From Pseudidiomarina aestuarii (GTDB taxonomy: Bacteria; Pseudomonadota; Gammaproteobacteria; Enterobacterales; Alteromonadaceae), in NCBI RefSeq assembly GCF_003987355.1, contig NZ_PIPR01000001.1, positions 1,240,001 to 1,304,000 of the forward strand: DNA of 64,000 nucleotides, written 5' to 3'. The position numbers and the translations under genes were made by a program. Each line of letters starts with the position of its first letter. Position 1 is the first letter of the stretch. Under the pieces are notes generated by a model that searched no databases, was not told the origin of the DNA, and saw only the letters and a list, made by a program, of their open reading frames with translations. Shown piece by piece: positions 8,290-17,036 of this stretch.

Positions 8290-10011
8290 ATGAAGTGTCT
8301 ATATTGGTTACCCGCTCTGTTTTTACTCGCTGCGTGTGGTGGCAGCGAGCCACAAACGCCTCCACCACCGCCGCCCGTTGCGCAGGGCTTTAGTATCGAT
8401 GCTCCAGAATCTGTGGTGTATGGTGCAACCTTTTCTATCAGTGTGACTTCAAAAACCGATTCAGCCGTCAGTATCAGCTCGATAGATACCGATGTTCCAC
8501 TCAAGCAACTGGAGTCTGAAGTCGACAATAGTTTTTCCTTTATCGCGCCAGCGCTCTCGTTAGCTCCGGAGTCATTTACGCTGACGTTGACAGACAGTCA
8601 AAGTAATACGGAAACGGTAACCATTGCGGTACAAGACGATACCGATACCAGCAAATTGGTTGATTTAAGTCGCCCGTACCCGTTTTCCAATTCCAATACA
8701 GAGAAGTTCGACCATTATCGTTATGACGAGGCTGGGATCCCCATGTTCTTCGACCATACGAATACGTGGGTCTACTTCCCAATTCAAATTTCGCAGGTCG
8801 CACAAACCTATTACGCGCGACTGCGTTCAGGCAACTATACCGCCGAGCAAGAATCACGCTTCATAGCCATGGCTGAGTGGTTGCGAGATCAATGTAAAAG
8901 CGTTGAGACCTATGCATTTTGCAGCTGGCAAGGTGAGTTTGATGTCCCAGCCTATCGCATGCCTGATAACTGGACATCCGCGATGGCACAGGGTCAAAGC
9001 ATCTCAGTGATGATTAGTGCTTATGCATGGACGAAGGATGAATCGTATTTAGACGTTGCCAAGGATGCGATTGTTGCTTTCTCTTATCCCATTGAAGAAA
9101 AAGGGGTTGTCGCTGATTATGATGGGGTGCCTTGGTACGAGGAGTACGGCTCTGAAACCGACCCCGCGCATGTACTCAATGGTTTCCTATTTTCACTGGC
9201 TGGACTTTATGACGCCTACGAGTTGATGGGAAGCGCAACAGCTAAAGCTCTTTTTGATCAAGGTGTTGAGTCGTTGGAACAGCGCATCGAACGCTTTGAT
9301 ATGGGCTTTGGCTCGTACTACGATGATTCGTTTTTAAACCAAATTGCAATTACCAAAGGGCAAGTTGGTGATCATTACCATGAGCTGCATATTCTACAAC
9401 TTGCCTGGGTTTATCAGCGTTCACAAAGTGACGTGATACTCGATGCTGTGAAGCGCTTTTTGCAATATGACACTGGCGGTTTGTACACGATGGGTCCCGT
9501 GTATGACATCTCGAAAAAGATTAATGACATCATTCCATCTCACACCATTGCGCCGTCAACGCATGGCAAAGACCTGCTATTTGATTCGAATTGGACTTGG
9601 AAGCGCTACTGGTCGTCGAACCGCTCAACTCAGCGACTCGATGTGCAGTTAAATAATCAAAATGCCGACAACGCCCCTATTGAAGTGGACGCCTTACGAT
9701 TGACCGGCGTGGTGGAGTCAGATATTCCTGCCAATATTGATGTGTACTCGTGTAGCGGCGAACAGCGAATTTTGATTCAAGCAGGTATCAACCAAGCTGA
9801 CAATCAGACCACTGGCTTTGATTATAACTTGGATGGCTATGACACCTTTACCTCAGTGCTGAGCTTTGACACACCATTGGAGCTTCCGTGCGACAATGTT
9901 GAGCTGGTCATGACCCCACAACGTGATGATGGTTTGATTCGTCTGCGCGAACTCAATATTCACATGCGTCAGCCAACCGTGCTCAACGCGATACTAGCGC
10001 TTTACGAGTAA
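8290..10011 (+). CDS. Lipoprotein with D-glucuronyl C5-epimerase-type C-terminal domain
   Basis: The product is a 573-residue predicted lipoprotein: the signal peptide ends in LFLLAAC (lipobox) and is followed by a Pro-rich linker (TPPPPPPVAQ) and a beta-rich domain of about 90 residues. The central part (about 120-420) has the VPWYEEYGSETDPAHVLNGF segment followed by SLAGLYDAYELMG, and GDHYHELHILQLAWVYQ. These match the C-terminal catalytic region of heparosan-glucuronate 5-epimerases, which invert C5 of uronates within the polymer. The last 150 residues look like a carbohydrate-binding or beta-sandwich module. Acting outside the cytoplasm after polymerisation fits its place in a uronate-polysaccharide locus. 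The ATG at 8278 is an alternative start. The gene overlaps the nitroreductase gene tail-to-tail by 18 bp. Confidence 0.7.
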   Translation: MKCLYWLPALFLLAACGGSEPQTPPPPPPVAQGFSIDAPESVVYGATFSISVTSKTDSAVSISSIDTDVPLKQLESEVDNSFSFIAPALSLAPESFTLTLTDSQSNTETVTIAVQDDTDTSKLVDLSRPYPFSNSNTEKFDHYRYDEAGIPMFFDHTNTWVYFPIQISQVAQTYYARLRSGNYTAEQESRFIAMAEWLRDQCKSVETYAFCSWQGEFDVPAYRMPDNWTSAMAQGQSISVMISAYAWTKDESYLDVAKDAIVAFSYPIEEKGVVADYDGVPWYEEYGSETDPAHVLNGFLFSLAGLYDAYELMGSATAKALFDQGVESLEQRIERFDMGFGSYYDDSFLNQIAITKGQVGDHYHELHILQLAWVYQRSQSDVILDAVKRFLQYDTGGLYTMGPVYDISKKINDIIPSHTIAPSTHGKDLLFDSNWTWKRYWSSNRSTQRLDVQLNNQNADNAPIEVDALRLTGVVESDIPANIDVYSCSGEQRILIQAGINQADNQTTGFDYNLDGYDTFTSVLSFDTPLELPCDNVELVMTPQRDDGLIRLRELNIHMRQPTVLNAILALYE

Positions 10012-11067
10012 CTCGTCGGTTTTCTTTGCGGAAAAGGGTATGCCGCCTTCTGGGTCGGCATACCCAACCGCCATCAGCATGATCGGCCGTTGATGTGCCG
10101 ACAGATCGAGCTCTTGCTCCATCAACTTCTCTCTAAATTCAATATCGGGCCAGTTGATCGGGCAAGTCGATAGACCCATTGTTTCCAAAGCAAGCATTAA
10201 CTGCATTGCGGCTAGCGAGCCGTCAATGTAGATGCAGTGCCGATCACGTTCTGTGGGATAGGCGTTTAAATCCCCCACCACCACTATCAACGATTGCAGA
10301 TTCTGATTAAAACCGACAGTGCCCCCCGCATAACCGGCAACTTTAGCGGCGCGCGCTGATTCATTAATAAAATGAAACTGATAAGGCTGCCTATTGCAAG
10401 CACTCGGCGCCAATGACGCCATATTGATGGCCTCGCGCACTAAGGCTTCAGGCACGGGTTTATCCAAATACCAGCGTACGCTGCGCCTGCGCACAAACAA
10501 TTGCTTCAGTTGTTCAGGCGAAATGTCCGGTTGTGGTAACTCAGCATGCGGATAAGGAATCGAACGGCGTTGCTGTGCATCCTGTGTCGGTTCCTGCAGC
10601 AAACCTTCAAAGTCAGCTCGTGCACGCGCAATAATTGGGGTGTCTGTCACCACTTCGAAGTAACTCGTCAGTACGTCCTGTGCCCACTTCAACTCATTCA
10701 GTTCTAACGAACCACTCGCAGCTGCTTGGCGAAAACAACTGACGGTTTCACCAATATAGGCTTCGGCAAAGCTGGCTCGCCGCGGACGCATGATCAATCC
10801 CTTTTCGAGTCGATGCGTATTGCGCCGCAATAATGCACAGGTTCGCTGAATATTTTTTAGTGACTTCCAATAAGCGATGCGCCCCTTCAGTACGGCCTGA
10901 TGCTCGCGCGCAAACTCGCGACTAAAGAACGTGTAAAATAATGACGAGGTAAACCGCGAGAAGGCAAATATCGACATCATGCGTCGATTTAGAGCCGCGT
11001 TAAACGCGTGAATTCTTCCCTTTAAAGTTGCAGGTAGCAGACGTCGAGCGACTGACCGAATACTCAT
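9994..11067 (-). CDS. Nitroreductase-family protein with long N-terminal extension
   Basis: Residues about 185-357 form an FMN-dependent nitroreductase fold: FVRRRSVRWYLDKPVP opens the domain, and ASLAPSACNRQPYQFHFI carries the usual flavin-contacting Ser/Asn/Arg set. About 185 residues before it are helical and basic with no motif I recognise (GRIHAFNAALNRRMMSIF and so on). Similar two-part proteins occur in capsule and O-antigen loci, where their role is not established; modification of a sugar or pyruvyl substituent is possible but speculative. It lies 65 bp downstream of the flippase gene on the same strand and is probably co-transcribed with it. Confidence 0.75.
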   Translation of the reverse strand: MSIRSVARRLLPATLKGRIHAFNAALNRRMMSIFAFSRFTSSLFYTFFSREFAREHQAVLKGRIAYWKSLKNIQRTCALLRRNTHRLEKGLIMRPRRASFAEAYIGETVSCFRQAAASGSLELNELKWAQDVLTSYFEVVTDTPIIARARADFEGLLQEPTQDAQQRRSIPYPHAELPQPDISPEQLKQLFVRRRSVRWYLDKPVPEALVREAINMASLAPSACNRQPYQFHFINESARAAKVAGYAGGTVGFNQNLQSLIVVVGDLNAYPTERDRHCIYIDGSLAAMQLMLALETMGLSTCPINWPDIEFREKLMEQELDLSAHQRPIMLMAVGYADPEGGIPFSAKKTDELLVKR

Positions 11068-11132
11068 GATGCGTTCATTTCCATAACTATTTTCCTAAGT
11101 GCAGCTATTGTCGCAGAAACCGTGCGTACAGA

Positions 11133-12449
11133 CTAGGTGCGGCGCTTGATTCGCTTCAGCAACGCCCAATGGCGATAGCCGAGGGTAAAAGGTAAATAAA
11201 GCGAGCGCGTCATCACAATCGCCAGCGGCCGCGTAGCGCCACTCACCCAGAAAGCAAGATAAGATGCTACTGCGTAGGACATTATGGTCGCTACGGCCGC
11301 GCCTAAGCCTTGATAGAGCGGAATTAACCATAGGTTAGCAAGTATATTTACCACCGCACCCAGGCCATGACTCACAAGCGAAAATGCCAATAACCGCTCT
11401 GCGATTAACCATTTGCTGGCCAATGCGCGCATGTAGATAAACAAGCTTGCCCAAATATGGATGGTGAGAATGGCAGCCGAAGCGCGGTATTCTTCACCAA
11501 ACAACCAAGGGATAATCGGCTCGGCCAGCAGGCTTACGACAATGGCCAGCGCCAAGGCTAAGCCAAATAAAGCATCACAGAGTTGTTGCAGGCGCGTGGC
11601 GTAAAGGGGGCTCTGCTCTTTTCTCAGTGTCAGTAACATGGCGAAGAATGATGTCGCGAGCGCGGTTGCAAAGAAGTACCAAACCTCTGACATCTTCACC
11701 GCAACGGCATATACACCAACTTCGCTCTTACTGACCATATGGCCGAGCATCACTTGGTCGACTTTAAGGTAAAGCACTGCAGCGACGCCCGATAGAATCA
11801 ACCAAAAGGATTGCTTGAGTAACTGTCCACCGTAGCGCCAGTCGATGGCCTTGAATTGGAAACCGCGCGCTTGGCTCTGATAGAGAAAAATATAGCCGAG
11901 GCCCCAGAAGAGGAACTCCGCAGCGTACACATAAGCCACCGAGAGTAAGTCAGCACTCACCCACGCCACGATAATTTTGATCACTCCGGCACAGGCGGTA
12001 ACTACGGTGCGCATCTTTACCACGTAGTGAGCACTAACTTTCGCTTGGAAGTAGTATTCAACCACTTGGAAGGCTTGCAGGATGCTGGTCGCGCCAATAA
12101 TAACAATGGCGATATGCTCTTCTGGCGTGACGGTGCTGGTGAACTGTAGCCAGGTTAATAAGGCGGCAAAGCCAAACAGCGCACCGAATAAACGAACCGC
12201 AGCCGTGGTCGCCATAATTCTTGGCTCATCTTCGTCTCGCTCAACCAATTCCCGGGTAATGATGGCGTTGAGGCCAAGAGCAGCGAGTGGAGTAACGAGT
12301 GTAACCAGCGCCAATACGTAGGCTAGCTCACCGTAGACTTGTACACCCAATTGACGTGCTAGCCACACCGTGACAAAAAGGTTGAGCCCCATGGTGACGA
12401 ACTTTTCGCTCACCAACCATGAGGAATTCTTCAGCGCTGCTTTTATCAT
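11133..12449 (-). CDS. Wzx-type oligosaccharide flippase (MOP superfamily)
   Basis: This 438-residue protein has about twelve predicted membrane helices and begins with SWLVSEKFVTMGLNLFVTVW and ARQLGVQVYGELAYVLALV, the classic start of the RfbX/Wzx polysaccharide flippases. These carry undecaprenyl-diphosphate-linked repeat units across the inner membrane. It lies only 12 bp downstream of the first S-layer-like paralogue and has no clear ribosome site of its own, so it may be translationally coupled to it, an unusual partner for a flippase. It completes a Wzx/Wzy/Wzz set for the locus. Confidence 0.88.
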   Translation of the reverse strand: MIKAALKNSSWLVSEKFVTMGLNLFVTVWLARQLGVQVYGELAYVLALVTLVTPLAALGLNAIITRELVERDEDEPRIMATTAAVRLFGALFGFAALLTWLQFTSTVTPEEHIAIVIIGATSILQAFQVVEYYFQAKVSAHYVVKMRTVVTACAGVIKIIVAWVSADLLSVAYVYAAEFLFWGLGYIFLYQSQARGFQFKAIDWRYGGQLLKQSFWLILSGVAAVLYLKVDQVMLGHMVSKSEVGVYAVAVKMSEVWYFFATALATSFFAMLLTLRKEQSPLYATRLQQLCDALFGLALALAIVVSLLAEPIIPWLFGEEYRASAAILTIHIWASLFIYMRALASKWLIAERLLAFSLVSHGLGAVVNILANLWLIPLYQGLGAAVATIMSYAVASYLAFWVSGATRPLAIVMTRSLYLPFTLGYRHWALLKRIKRRT

Positions 12450-12461
12450 TTAAAAATTCAG

Positions 12462-13883
12462 TTAGTACTTATTCCGATTCACAACCATCGAATCGTTTTG
12501 CACGAAACCACGGTCGCGAGCACTGTCATTGAACGACGAGAAGATCTGAACATTGTCGTTTAAATCGTTCACAACCACATTGAGCGCAAAGTGTTTTACC
12601 TCATCGCCACCTAATAACAATCCCCGTGCACGAATCGCCTCGAGAATGGAGCCGGTCAATTTTGTGATTCCGGTCGTTGCTGTCAACCCCATCAAGTCAT
12701 CATTGGAGAGGGTAACGCGCTGACCATCTGGGGTGTACACGTCAACCGAGACCTCGCTTGATTGGTCGCCAGTATTGGTAGCATAAATAATCTGCGAGTA
12801 TTGATTATTGCCTTCACGGCTGTAGGGCATGAATGGGATAAAGGTTTGTGACGCATTGAGTGTCCACGCCCCTGCATCGAATGGTGTCATTTCAGTCACA
12901 TTAAAGGTACCGCCCACCACAGAGTAATCTACATCGGCAGCGACCGTAAATTCTGAGGTTGGAATCACCACATCGCTACCTTGCGCCGCAGTTTCAATGG
13001 CAAGTGTTAAGGTATCAAGCGTGTCACAACTAAAGCGCAGACGATCAGCAGCGACCGCCACATTGGTGCAGTTTGCGGTACCACTGAGATCAGTCAGCGT
13101 GAATACGCCCGCCATCGGCTGAATATTTGCGATGTTGGGGCTGGTGTCTTTGACCCAACTAAAATCACCGAATAACTCGTAAGTCACTCCATCCACGTCA
13201 ACACCGATATCCAACGTCGGGTCACTCTCGATACGAAACTCTAGTACGTCACTGGTTACTCCACCTAAAAAGGTTTGGCGATCATTCTCAAAATCAACCT
13301 CTTGATCGAGTGGCTGAGTGACCGTGGCTATAAACTGGTCGGTTGCTTCAATGAGTACTTGCGAGTTTTGATCGGTGGTGAAGTTATCGAGTGGAAACCC
13401 GGCATTCGAACGTGCTGTATATATGACGTCGATGCCTTGCTGAGAACGCAGCGCCTCGAAATCAATAGCCCCAAAATTCAGAGTAATGCCGGTGGTGGTA
13501 TCACTCTCACCGCCGGTAATATTCGTTACTCGATAATAGATAATCGTCCGTCCATTGATCCGCTCTTGGGCAAGCAAGCCAACGGTCATCCCTTTCTTAC
13601 TATTCACACCGTCAGCGGCCAAGGTGAGAAATGTGGGTAACGAGGAGATATCGAGACTATCGGTACCAGAAAAACTAAAAATCATGACATCGTCTTCGGC
13701 ATATTCTGCACCGAGTGTCACAATCATATCGTTGGTGGTGATTTTGCCTGCCGGAGCTACCTGAAAGTACTCGCTGGAAACCTTCAATGGTACCGTTTGC
13801 GTTTCAATGTCAGCGGCATGCGCAAGAGAAATGCCGGTACCGACAAGAGCGGTACCCACAAGCGATTGAATTTTGCAGCTCAT
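12462..13883 (-). CDS. S-layer-like secreted protein, divergent paralogue 1
   Basis: This 473-residue protein has a signal peptide (MSCKIQSLVGTALVGTGISLAHA, cleavage likely before ADIE) and a beta-rich, Thr/Asp-rich body with two cysteine pairs or fewer. It shares the whole layout of the two downstream paralogues: VSSEYFQVAPAGKITTND near the mature N-terminus, VTLGAEYAEDDVMIFSFSG, and a C-terminal module with TFIPFMPYSREGNNQYSQII, TKLTGSILEAIRARGLL, HFALNVVVND and DRGFVQNDSMVVNR. It is clearly the most diverged copy and lacks the adapted codon use of paralogue 3. An AAGGA ribosome site lies 7 bases upstream of the ATG. No terminator separates it from the flippase gene. No enzyme motif is visible, and a structural surface role is inference. 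Confidence 0.7.
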   Translation of the reverse strand: MSCKIQSLVGTALVGTGISLAHAADIETQTVPLKVSSEYFQVAPAGKITTNDMIVTLGAEYAEDDVMIFSFSGTDSLDISSLPTFLTLAADGVNSKKGMTVGLLAQERINGRTIIYYRVTNITGGESDTTTGITLNFGAIDFEALRSQQGIDVIYTARSNAGFPLDNFTTDQNSQVLIEATDQFIATVTQPLDQEVDFENDRQTFLGGVTSDVLEFRIESDPTLDIGVDVDGVTYELFGDFSWVKDTSPNIANIQPMAGVFTLTDLSGTANCTNVAVAADRLRFSCDTLDTLTLAIETAAQGSDVVIPTSEFTVAADVDYSVVGGTFNVTEMTPFDAGAWTLNASQTFIPFMPYSREGNNQYSQIIYATNTGDQSSEVSVDVYTPDGQRVTLSNDDLMGLTATTGITKLTGSILEAIRARGLLLGGDEVKHFALNVVVNDLNDNVQIFSSFNDSARDRGFVQNDSMVVNRNKY

Positions 13884-13962
13884 CCCAGAATCCTTTTTAC
13901 ACTTTTGTTATATTTGAGCACTGCCGATAATTGTACATTAATTTCACAAGCTTGCGATAACA

Positions 13963-13990
13963 CTAAAAAAAACGCTCCCGAAGGAGCGTT
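13963..13990 (-). terminator. Rho-independent terminator of paralogue 2
   Basis: The perfect 8-bp stem AACGCTCC/GGAGCGTT with a 4-base loop at 13971-13990 is followed, reading the minus strand, by a run of eight T. It lies 47 bp past the paralogue 2 stop. The stem-loop is identical to the one after paralogue 3. Confidence 0.88.
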
Positions 13991-14036
13991 TGAACAATGA
14001 CAAACATTTTTTCTTTCTTTATCAACTGTCGGTCGA

Positions 14037-15449
14037 TTATGGGTTCTTCACGCGATTCACTACTACTGAATCGTTTTGGACCCAACCGCGGTCGCTGCCA
14101 TTTACGTTGTATGCAGAGTACACCGAAATGACGTCGTTCGCATCGTTTACGACAATGTTGAGCGCGAATTGCTTGGTAGCAGAACCACCAGTCAATAAGC
14201 CTTCAGCAGCCAATGCATCAACAATGGCGCCTGTCAGTTTGGTCACACCTGGTGCCGCCAGAATGCCACCCAAATCTGCGTTGGTGAAGTTTGTTACCGT
14301 GCCGTCAGCAGACGTTACGTCAATCGAGATTTCACCAGATTGTGAACCTGAGTTGGTCACATAGATAATCTGAGAAATGTTCGACATGTCATCACGGCTG
14401 TATGGCATATATGGAATGAAGGTTTCAGAACCATTCAGTGTCCACGCACCCGCAGCTACACGGTCAAGGTCTTTATCAGAAGCACTGGCGCCCACTGAGT
14501 ATTCGACGTTCGCGTCGATACCGAAAGTGGTTGCAGGCAATACTGCATCAGAACCTTGTGGAGCTGTGTCGATGTCTACAGTGATTTGGTCGAGCACATC
14601 ACAGCTAAAGCTCAGTGCTGTTGCGGTCACAGTCGGTGCTCCACAAACTGCTGCACCTGTTGGAGTAATCGTAAAGGTACCCGCGGTTGGCTGCACACCC
14701 GCAGTGTTGGCATCGGTATCTTGTACCCACGCGAAGTTACCAGCAATTGAGTAGTTGATGCCATCGACATCAGCAAATAAATCAAAGACCGCAGTTTCAG
14801 CAGAAGTAAACACTAATGAATCTGCTGTTGCTGGCCCAGTGAAGAACTCACGCTCAGCTTCCACATCTACTACTGCGTCAAGCGCGGTGTCGACCGTGAC
14901 TTCAAACTGATCTTCAATCGCGAATAACTCTTGCGTACGCAACGCGCCGCCACCGGTATCCAGCGCAAGGTTGGTATTGGTAACCGCTGAGAAGGTTACG
15001 CTAATACCGTTACCAGATTTAGTTGAATCAAAATCAAGAGCGCCGAAGTCGAGTGACACACCAGTGGTGGTATCTGAAGCACCACCTGTAATATCAGTCA
15101 CCCGATAATTAGCGCGCGTAGTTCCGGCTGTAACGCTGGTCGAAATAAGACCAACCGTAATACCCTTCAAAGGTGGAGCCGCGGCTACAGTAACAAATGG
15201 CGGCAGTGAGGCTACGTCGAGCGCATCGTTGCCACTGAAAGTAAGCGTAATTACGTCATTGACCGCGTACTCAGCACCGAGTTCGAGGACCACGTTATTT
15301 GATGTTAAAACTCCAGCAGGAGCGACTTCTAAGTATTCAGTTGAGACATTACGAGTAACGGTTCCAGTTGCAATGTCAGCTGCCATTGCACCAGCGCTCG
15401 TACCCATAATCGCCAGCGCGACCAGCGACTTTCTAAAAACGTTATTCAT
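14037..15449 (-). CDS. S-layer-like secreted protein, paralogue 2
   Basis: This 470-residue protein has a signal peptide (RKSLVALAIMGTSAGAMA before ADIATG). Its mature part begins VTRNVSTEYLEVAPAGVLTS and is beta-rich and acidic, with ELGAEYAVNDVITLTFSG, a repeated DLFADVDGINYSIAGNFAWV-type segment and the C-terminal module ETFIPYMPYSRDDMS, SQIIYVTNSGSQSGEISIDV, FALNIVVNDANDVISVYSAY and NGSDRGWVQNDSVVV. It has exactly the length of paralogue 3. The start at 15449 has a GGAG site 8 bases upstream; the ATG at 15482 adds residues not typical of a signal peptide. It has its own promoter and terminator, so it forms a single-gene unit. The C-terminal module resembles what I recall of the Slr4-type S-layer proteins of marine gammaproteobacteria, not verified. 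Confidence 0.75.
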   Translation of the reverse strand: MNNVFRKSLVALAIMGTSAGAMAADIATGTVTRNVSTEYLEVAPAGVLTSNNVVLELGAEYAVNDVITLTFSGNDALDVASLPPFVTVAAAPPLKGITVGLISTSVTAGTTRANYRVTDITGGASDTTTGVSLDFGALDFDSTKSGNGISVTFSAVTNTNLALDTGGGALRTQELFAIEDQFEVTVDTALDAVVDVEAEREFFTGPATADSLVFTSAETAVFDLFADVDGINYSIAGNFAWVQDTDANTAGVQPTAGTFTITPTGAAVCGAPTVTATALSFSCDVLDQITVDIDTAPQGSDAVLPATTFGIDANVEYSVGASASDKDLDRVAAGAWTLNGSETFIPYMPYSRDDMSNISQIIYVTNSGSQSGEISIDVTSADGTVTNFTNADLGGILAAPGVTKLTGAIVDALAAEGLLTGGSATKQFALNIVVNDANDVISVYSAYNVNGSDRGWVQNDSVVVNRVKNP

Positions 15450-15509
15450 GTTCTTCTCCGATTTCATGAAGTTGTTGGACATTGTTGTTGTTCACAAAAT
15501 GTTCAATTA

Positions 15510-15539
15510 AAAGTAGTCCTATTCTGCTCATAATGTCAA
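15510..15539 (-). promoter_or_regulatory. Predicted sigma70 promoter of paralogue 2
   Basis: On the minus strand a perfect TTGACA (-35, 15534-15539) and TACTTT (-10, 15510-15515) are spaced 18 bp apart, about 60 bp before the start codon. Confidence 0.65.
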
Positions 15540-15576
15540 CAAATTCGATGAAATAAGTGAAAACTTTTACATTAGG

Positions 15577-15604
15577 CAAAAAAAAACGCTCCCGAAGGAG
15601 CGTT
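15577..15604 (-). terminator. Rho-independent terminator of paralogue 3
   Basis: The stem-loop AACGCTCC-CGAA-GGAGCGTT at 15585-15604 is followed on the minus strand by a long T run. It lies 19 bp past the paralogue 3 stop, and TTTT on the other side could make it work in both directions. It separates paralogues 3 and 2 into different transcripts. Confidence 0.9.
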
Positions 15605-15623
15605 TTTGTGCCGTAAGGCAATC

Positions 15624-17036
15624 TTAGTTTTTAACGCGGTTAACAACTACTGAGTCGTTCTGTACCCAACCACGGTCAGAGCCGTTTACGTTGTATGCAG
15701 AGTAGACTGAGATTACGTCGTTAGCGTCGTTAACTACTACGTTCAGTGCGAACTGCTTAGTAGCAGAACCGCCAGTCAACAAGCCTTTGTCAAGCAATGC
15801 TGATTGGATTGCGCCAGTTAACTTAGTTACGCCTGGAGCTGCAAGAACACCGCCCAAGTCAGCGTTAGACAAGTTAGTAGTAGTACCGTCAGCAGAGATC
15901 ACGTCTACAGAGATTTCACCAGACTGTGTACCGTTGTTGGTCACGTAGATGATCTGAGAGATGTGGCTCATGTTGTCACGGCTGTAAGGCATGTATGGAA
16001 TGAAGGTTTCAGAACCATTCAGAGTCCACGCGCCAGCTGCTGCACGATCCAGATCTTTGTCTGAGTCAGTACCGCCAACGAACGAGTATTGTACGTTCGT
16101 GTCAACACCGAAGGTGCCAGCAGGAAGAACTACGTCTGAACCTTGTGGACCAGTGTCGATATCAACAGTGATCTGGTCAAGAACGTCACAGCTGAAGGTT
16201 AATGCAGTAGCTGTTACTACTGGAGCTGAACATACTGCAGCGCCAGTTGGAGTCACAGTGAAAGTACCAGCAGTTGCTTGGATACCAGCAGTGTTTGCGT
16301 CAGTATCTTTTACCCAGCTGAAGTTACCAGCTACTGAGTAGTCAACACCGTCAACGTCTGCAGCTAAGTCAAATACAGCAGTTTCAGCTGAAGTGAACAC
16401 TAAAGAGTCAGCAGTCAAAGCGCCAACGAAAGTTTCACGCTCGTCTTCTACGTCGATTACTTCGTCAAGAGCTGTATCGATAGTGATTTCGAACTGATCG
16501 TCAATTGCGAACAGGTCTTCGTTACGCAATGCGCCACCAGCTGTGTCTAAGTTCAGACCAGTGTTGGTAACAGCAGAGAATGCAACGTTGATACCGTTTG
16601 CAGCTTTAGTTGAATCGAAATCTAAAGTTCCGAAATCTAAAGTGATACCAGTAGTAGTGTCAGTAGCACCACCAGTAACGTCAGTTACACGGTAGTTAGC
16701 TTTAGTAGTGCCGCCTGCTACAGAAGTAGAAATCAGACCGACTGTGATACCTTTCTCTGGAGCTGCAGCAGCTACAGTTACGAAAGGAGGCAGTGAGTCA
16801 ACGTCTAATGCGTCGCCACCAGTGAAAGTCAAAGTGATTACGTCGTTAACCGCATATTCTGCGCCTAACTCAAGTACCACAGCGTTAGAAGTCAAAGTAC
16901 CCGCAGGTGCAACTTCTAAGTACTCAGTTGACACGTTACGAGTAACGGTTCCGGTTGCGAGGTCTGCAGCCATCGCACCAGTGCTGGCACTAGCGATAGC
17001 CAGAGCAACCAGCGATTTCTTAAACATGTTTGTCAT
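15624..17036 (-). CDS. S-layer-like secreted protein, paralogue 3 (probable major form)
   Basis: This 470-residue protein has a signal peptide (MTNMFKKSLVALAIASASTG then AMA before ADLATG). The mature protein is about 46 kDa, very acidic, rich in Thr/Asp/Val/Ala and predicted all-beta. It is largely identical to paralogue 2, including EYLEVAPAGTLTSNAVVLEL, FIPYMPYSRDNMSHISQI, SADGTTTNLSNADLGGVL and NGSDRGWVQNDSVVVNRVKN. Codon choice is restricted (GTA/GTT, GCA/GCT, AAC, GAC, TAC), unlike paralogues 1 and 2, which suggests a very abundant protein. Start 17036 has a TTGGAG site; a strong promoter and a leader of about 90 bases precede it. A type II secretion-like operon ends 303 bp upstream on the same strand, making this a plausible substrate. 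No catalytic motif is visible. Confidence 0.78.
   Translation of the reverse strand: MTNMFKKSLVALAIASASTGAMAADLATGTVTRNVSTEYLEVAPAGTLTSNAVVLELGAEYAVNDVITLTFTGGDALDVDSLPPFVTVAAAAPEKGITVGLISTSVAGGTTKANYRVTDVTGGATDTTTGITLDFGTLDFDSTKAANGINVAFSAVTNTGLNLDTAGGALRNEDLFAIDDQFEITIDTALDEVIDVEDERETFVGALTADSLVFTSAETAVFDLAADVDGVDYSVAGNFSWVKDTDANTAGIQATAGTFTVTPTGAAVCSAPVVTATALTFSCDVLDQITVDIDTGPQGSDVVLPAGTFGVDTNVQYSFVGGTDSDKDLDRAAAGAWTLNGSETFIPYMPYSRDNMSHISQIIYVTNNGTQSGEISVDVISADGTTTNLSNADLGGVLAAPGVTKLTGAIQSALLDKGLLTGGSATKQFALNVVVNDANDVISVYSAYNVNGSDRGWVQNDSVVVNRVKN

Noticed and set aside
15229-15510. Open frames opposite the S-layer-like genes
   Set aside because: They mirror the repetitive beta-rich coding sequence and have no start signals or homology that I recognise.
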